64,000 bases of DNA, from positions 1,798,001 through 1,862,000 of the forward strand of contig NC_011832.1 in the NCBI RefSeq assembly GCF_000021965.1. The letters are read 5' to 3'. Source of the stretch: Methanosphaerula palustris E1-9c. Its GTDB lineage: Archaea; Halobacteriota; Methanomicrobia; Methanomicrobiales; Methanospirillaceae. Both the position numbers and the translations under genes were made by a program. How positions within the stretch are numbered: the first letter of the stretch is position 1; each line of letters starts with the position of its first letter. This document shows, in pieces, positions 62,940-64,000 of this stretch. Under the pieces are notes generated by a model, which did no database searches, was not told the origin of the DNA, and saw only the letters and a program-made list of their open reading frames with translations.

Positions 62940-63283
62940 CAGGTTCTTCGATCAAACCGGTCGAGGGAGACCTCGTAGGTGTTCCTCTTCTCGATCACCC
63001 GCTTTTCAACCAGGGCTTTCATCTGCGAGTAGGTGAGCCTGGCGATCGCTCGTCGGAGCCGGTCCTCGAGGGTAGCTGCCTCGGAGGAAGGAACCTCGAT
63101 CACATCCGGCGCTGCCGTCGATTCTGCGTCAAAATCCCGTTCATAGACCCAGTCGTCGGAGAGATCATCGTAGCGTTCATAATACAGGCCGCATTCATCG
63201 GAGAGGGCCCTGATCAGCATGGCCGGATTTTCTCGGGTGTACCTGCCCTTCGGCGGTACGATCACCCAGAAACGTGCATCCAT
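62939..63283 (-). CDS. Uncharacterised 114-residue protein
   Basis: I do not recognise this protein. It begins MDARFWVIVPPKGRY, is rich in acidic residues in the middle (YERYDDLSDDWVYERDFD), and ends with a helical basic part (RLRRAIARLTYSQMKALVEKR). ATG 63283 follows a TGATC ribosome-site-like sequence and is preferred over 63313. Tight coupling with the methyltransferase suggests a shared task, perhaps as partner or substrate. Confidence 0.6.
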   Translation of the reverse strand: MDARFWVIVPPKGRYTRENPAMLIRALSDECGLYYERYDDLSDDWVYERDFDAESTAAPDVIEVPSSEAATLEDRLRRAIARLTYSQMKALVEKRVIEKRNTYEVSLDRFDRRT

Positions 63284-63383
63284 GGTACGATCAGTGCACG
63301 GGATCGATATCAATCCATCCCAGAGACGGGTTCCCCATAAGATCTCACAGCAGAGAGAGGCCGATCGGGGACGATGCGTTCTC

Positions 63384-63395
63384 TATTATATAGGA
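63384..63395 (+). promoter_or_regulatory. Candidate TATA box of the MFS gene
   Basis: CTATTATATAGG lies about 105 bases before the ATG at 63497, giving a leader of roughly 80 bases. Confidence 0.4.
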
Positions 63396-63496
63396 ACCAG
63401 AGTAAGTACTGATCAATAGGAGACCTCCGGACCAGTCACGATACCAGCAGACCCTGCCGGCATCCCGGTCCGAGAGACCAGGAACCAGAGACCCTG

Positions 63497-64000
63497 ATGA
63501 CGACACAGCCCCCTTCCTCCAGCGGAACGCCAGCATATACGAACCGGTACATCATCCTCATCATCGTCCTGACCGGGATCCTGATGGCAGTCATCGACGG
63601 GATCGTGGTGAGTATCGCCCTGCCGACGATGACCAGTTATTTTGGGGTGGATGTGGCCCAGTCCCAGTGGACGATCACCGCCTATCTGATCACCATGACG
63701 AGCCTGCTGCTGGTCTTCGGGAAGGTCTCAGAGTATACCGGAAAGGTTGTCCTCTTCATCGGGGGGATGGCTGTCTTCACCGTCAGTTCCCTGGCCTGCG
63801 GCCTCTCGACCAGTCTGATGATGCTGATCGGGTTCCGGGTCGTACAGGCGATCGGTGCGGCGATGGTCTTCTCGATCAGCGGGGCCATCCTCTTCACGGC
63901 CTTCCCGGTGACCGAACGGGGCAGGGCGATGGGGTACCTGGGTGCGACGGTGGCCGTCGGGTCCATCGCGGGCCCGGTCGTCGGGGGGTTTCTGGCCGGG
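63497..64000 (+). CDS. MFS drug/proton antiporter (DHA2 type), N-terminal part
   Basis: The gene runs off the right edge after 168 codons with no stop. It begins MTTQPPSSSGTPAYTNRYI and has the first transmembrane helix IILIIVLTGILMAVIDGIVV with the motif D-x-x-V-V-x-x-A-L-P of DHA2 exporters. WTITAYLITMTSLLL, a G-K-x-S-E-Y-T-G-K loop (motif A-like) and GFRVVQAIGAAMVFSIS follow. At least five membrane helices are in the window. DHA2 members have 14 helices and export drugs or other compounds with protons. The ATG is the first in frame after the in-frame upstream region lacking other starts. Confidence 0.88.
   Translation, partial: MTTQPPSSSGTPAYTNRYIILIIVLTGILMAVIDGIVVSIALPTMTSYFGVDVAQSQWTITAYLITMTSLLLVFGKVSEYTGKVVLFIGGMAVFTVSSLACGLSTSLMMLIGFRVVQAIGAAMVFSISGAILFTAFPVTERGRAMGYLGATVAVGSIAGPVVGGFLAG

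Overview
The window comes from a methanogenic archaeon, most likely of the order Methanomicrobiales (Methanosphaerula/Methanoregula-like). The order is inferred from gene content and style, not from a database match. Supporting genes are methanogenesis marker proteins 2 and 4, a coenzyme F390 synthetase-like ligase, hydrogenase maturation genes, archaeal S-adenosylmethionine synthetase, archaeal histone, family-B DNA polymerase, RFC large subunit, an archaeal RNase P RNA, and many soluble PAS/GAF sensors with archaeal-type kinases. Many genes have a TATA box about 25-30 bases before the start codon, which suggests leaderless mRNAs. Operon-internal genes overlap or use GAGG/GGTGAT ribosome sites.

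Layout. 1-2000 (minus): tetrapyrrole operon, precorrin-2 dehydrogenase - hemA - hemB (cut by the window edge), feeding siroheme, cobamide and F430. 2128-2466: RNase P RNA. 2536-7000: XRE-CBS regulator, triosephosphate isomerase, a long U32 protein and a DUF167 protein. 7027-10025 (minus): hypA-hypE-pyrC, with hypC as a separate unit. 10123-12170: an orphan protein and a stand-alone condensation/acyltransferase-fold protein. 12317-15712 (minus): tRNA-Ser, polB, mdh. 15835-20980 (plus): pyrD-pyrK, then SAM synthetase-hisG-hisA-hisB. 21039-25556: histone, marker proteins 4 and 2, rfcL, UPF0146 and archaemetzincin. 25730-29845: tRNA-Gly, F390 synthetase-like ligase and a hybrid sensor kinase.

29900-41685 is an accessory region. 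It holds two very large exported proteins (papain-like protease with carbohydrate-binding modules; beta-helix/PKD/dockerin protein), a cupin, an orphan CbiO ATPase, a membrane-anchored acetolactate decarboxylase, a GNAT enzyme and several small membrane proteins of unknown function.

41686-60202 is the most striking part: an 18-kb chemosensory locus made entirely of soluble proteins. It comprises cheR, a triple-PAS protein ending in CheW, a 1343-residue chemoreceptor with four tandem GAF-like repeats (three nearly identical in DNA), a ParA-type ATPase overlapping that receptor gene, a lone receiver, a receiver-PAS-PAS-MCP fusion, a receiver-kinase, a CheW, a poly-HAMP receptor with cysteine-rich PAS domains, and a divergent winged-helix/PAS/kinase-like protein whose expected phospho-acceptor histidine appears to be missing. 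No CheA, CheB, CheC or CheD lies in the window. The locus looks like a cytoplasmic signalling array with its own partition ATPase, and is my best candidate for an undescribed system.

60233-64000: a lipoprotein, adenine deaminase, a methyltransferase with a small partner gene, and the start of an MFS exporter.
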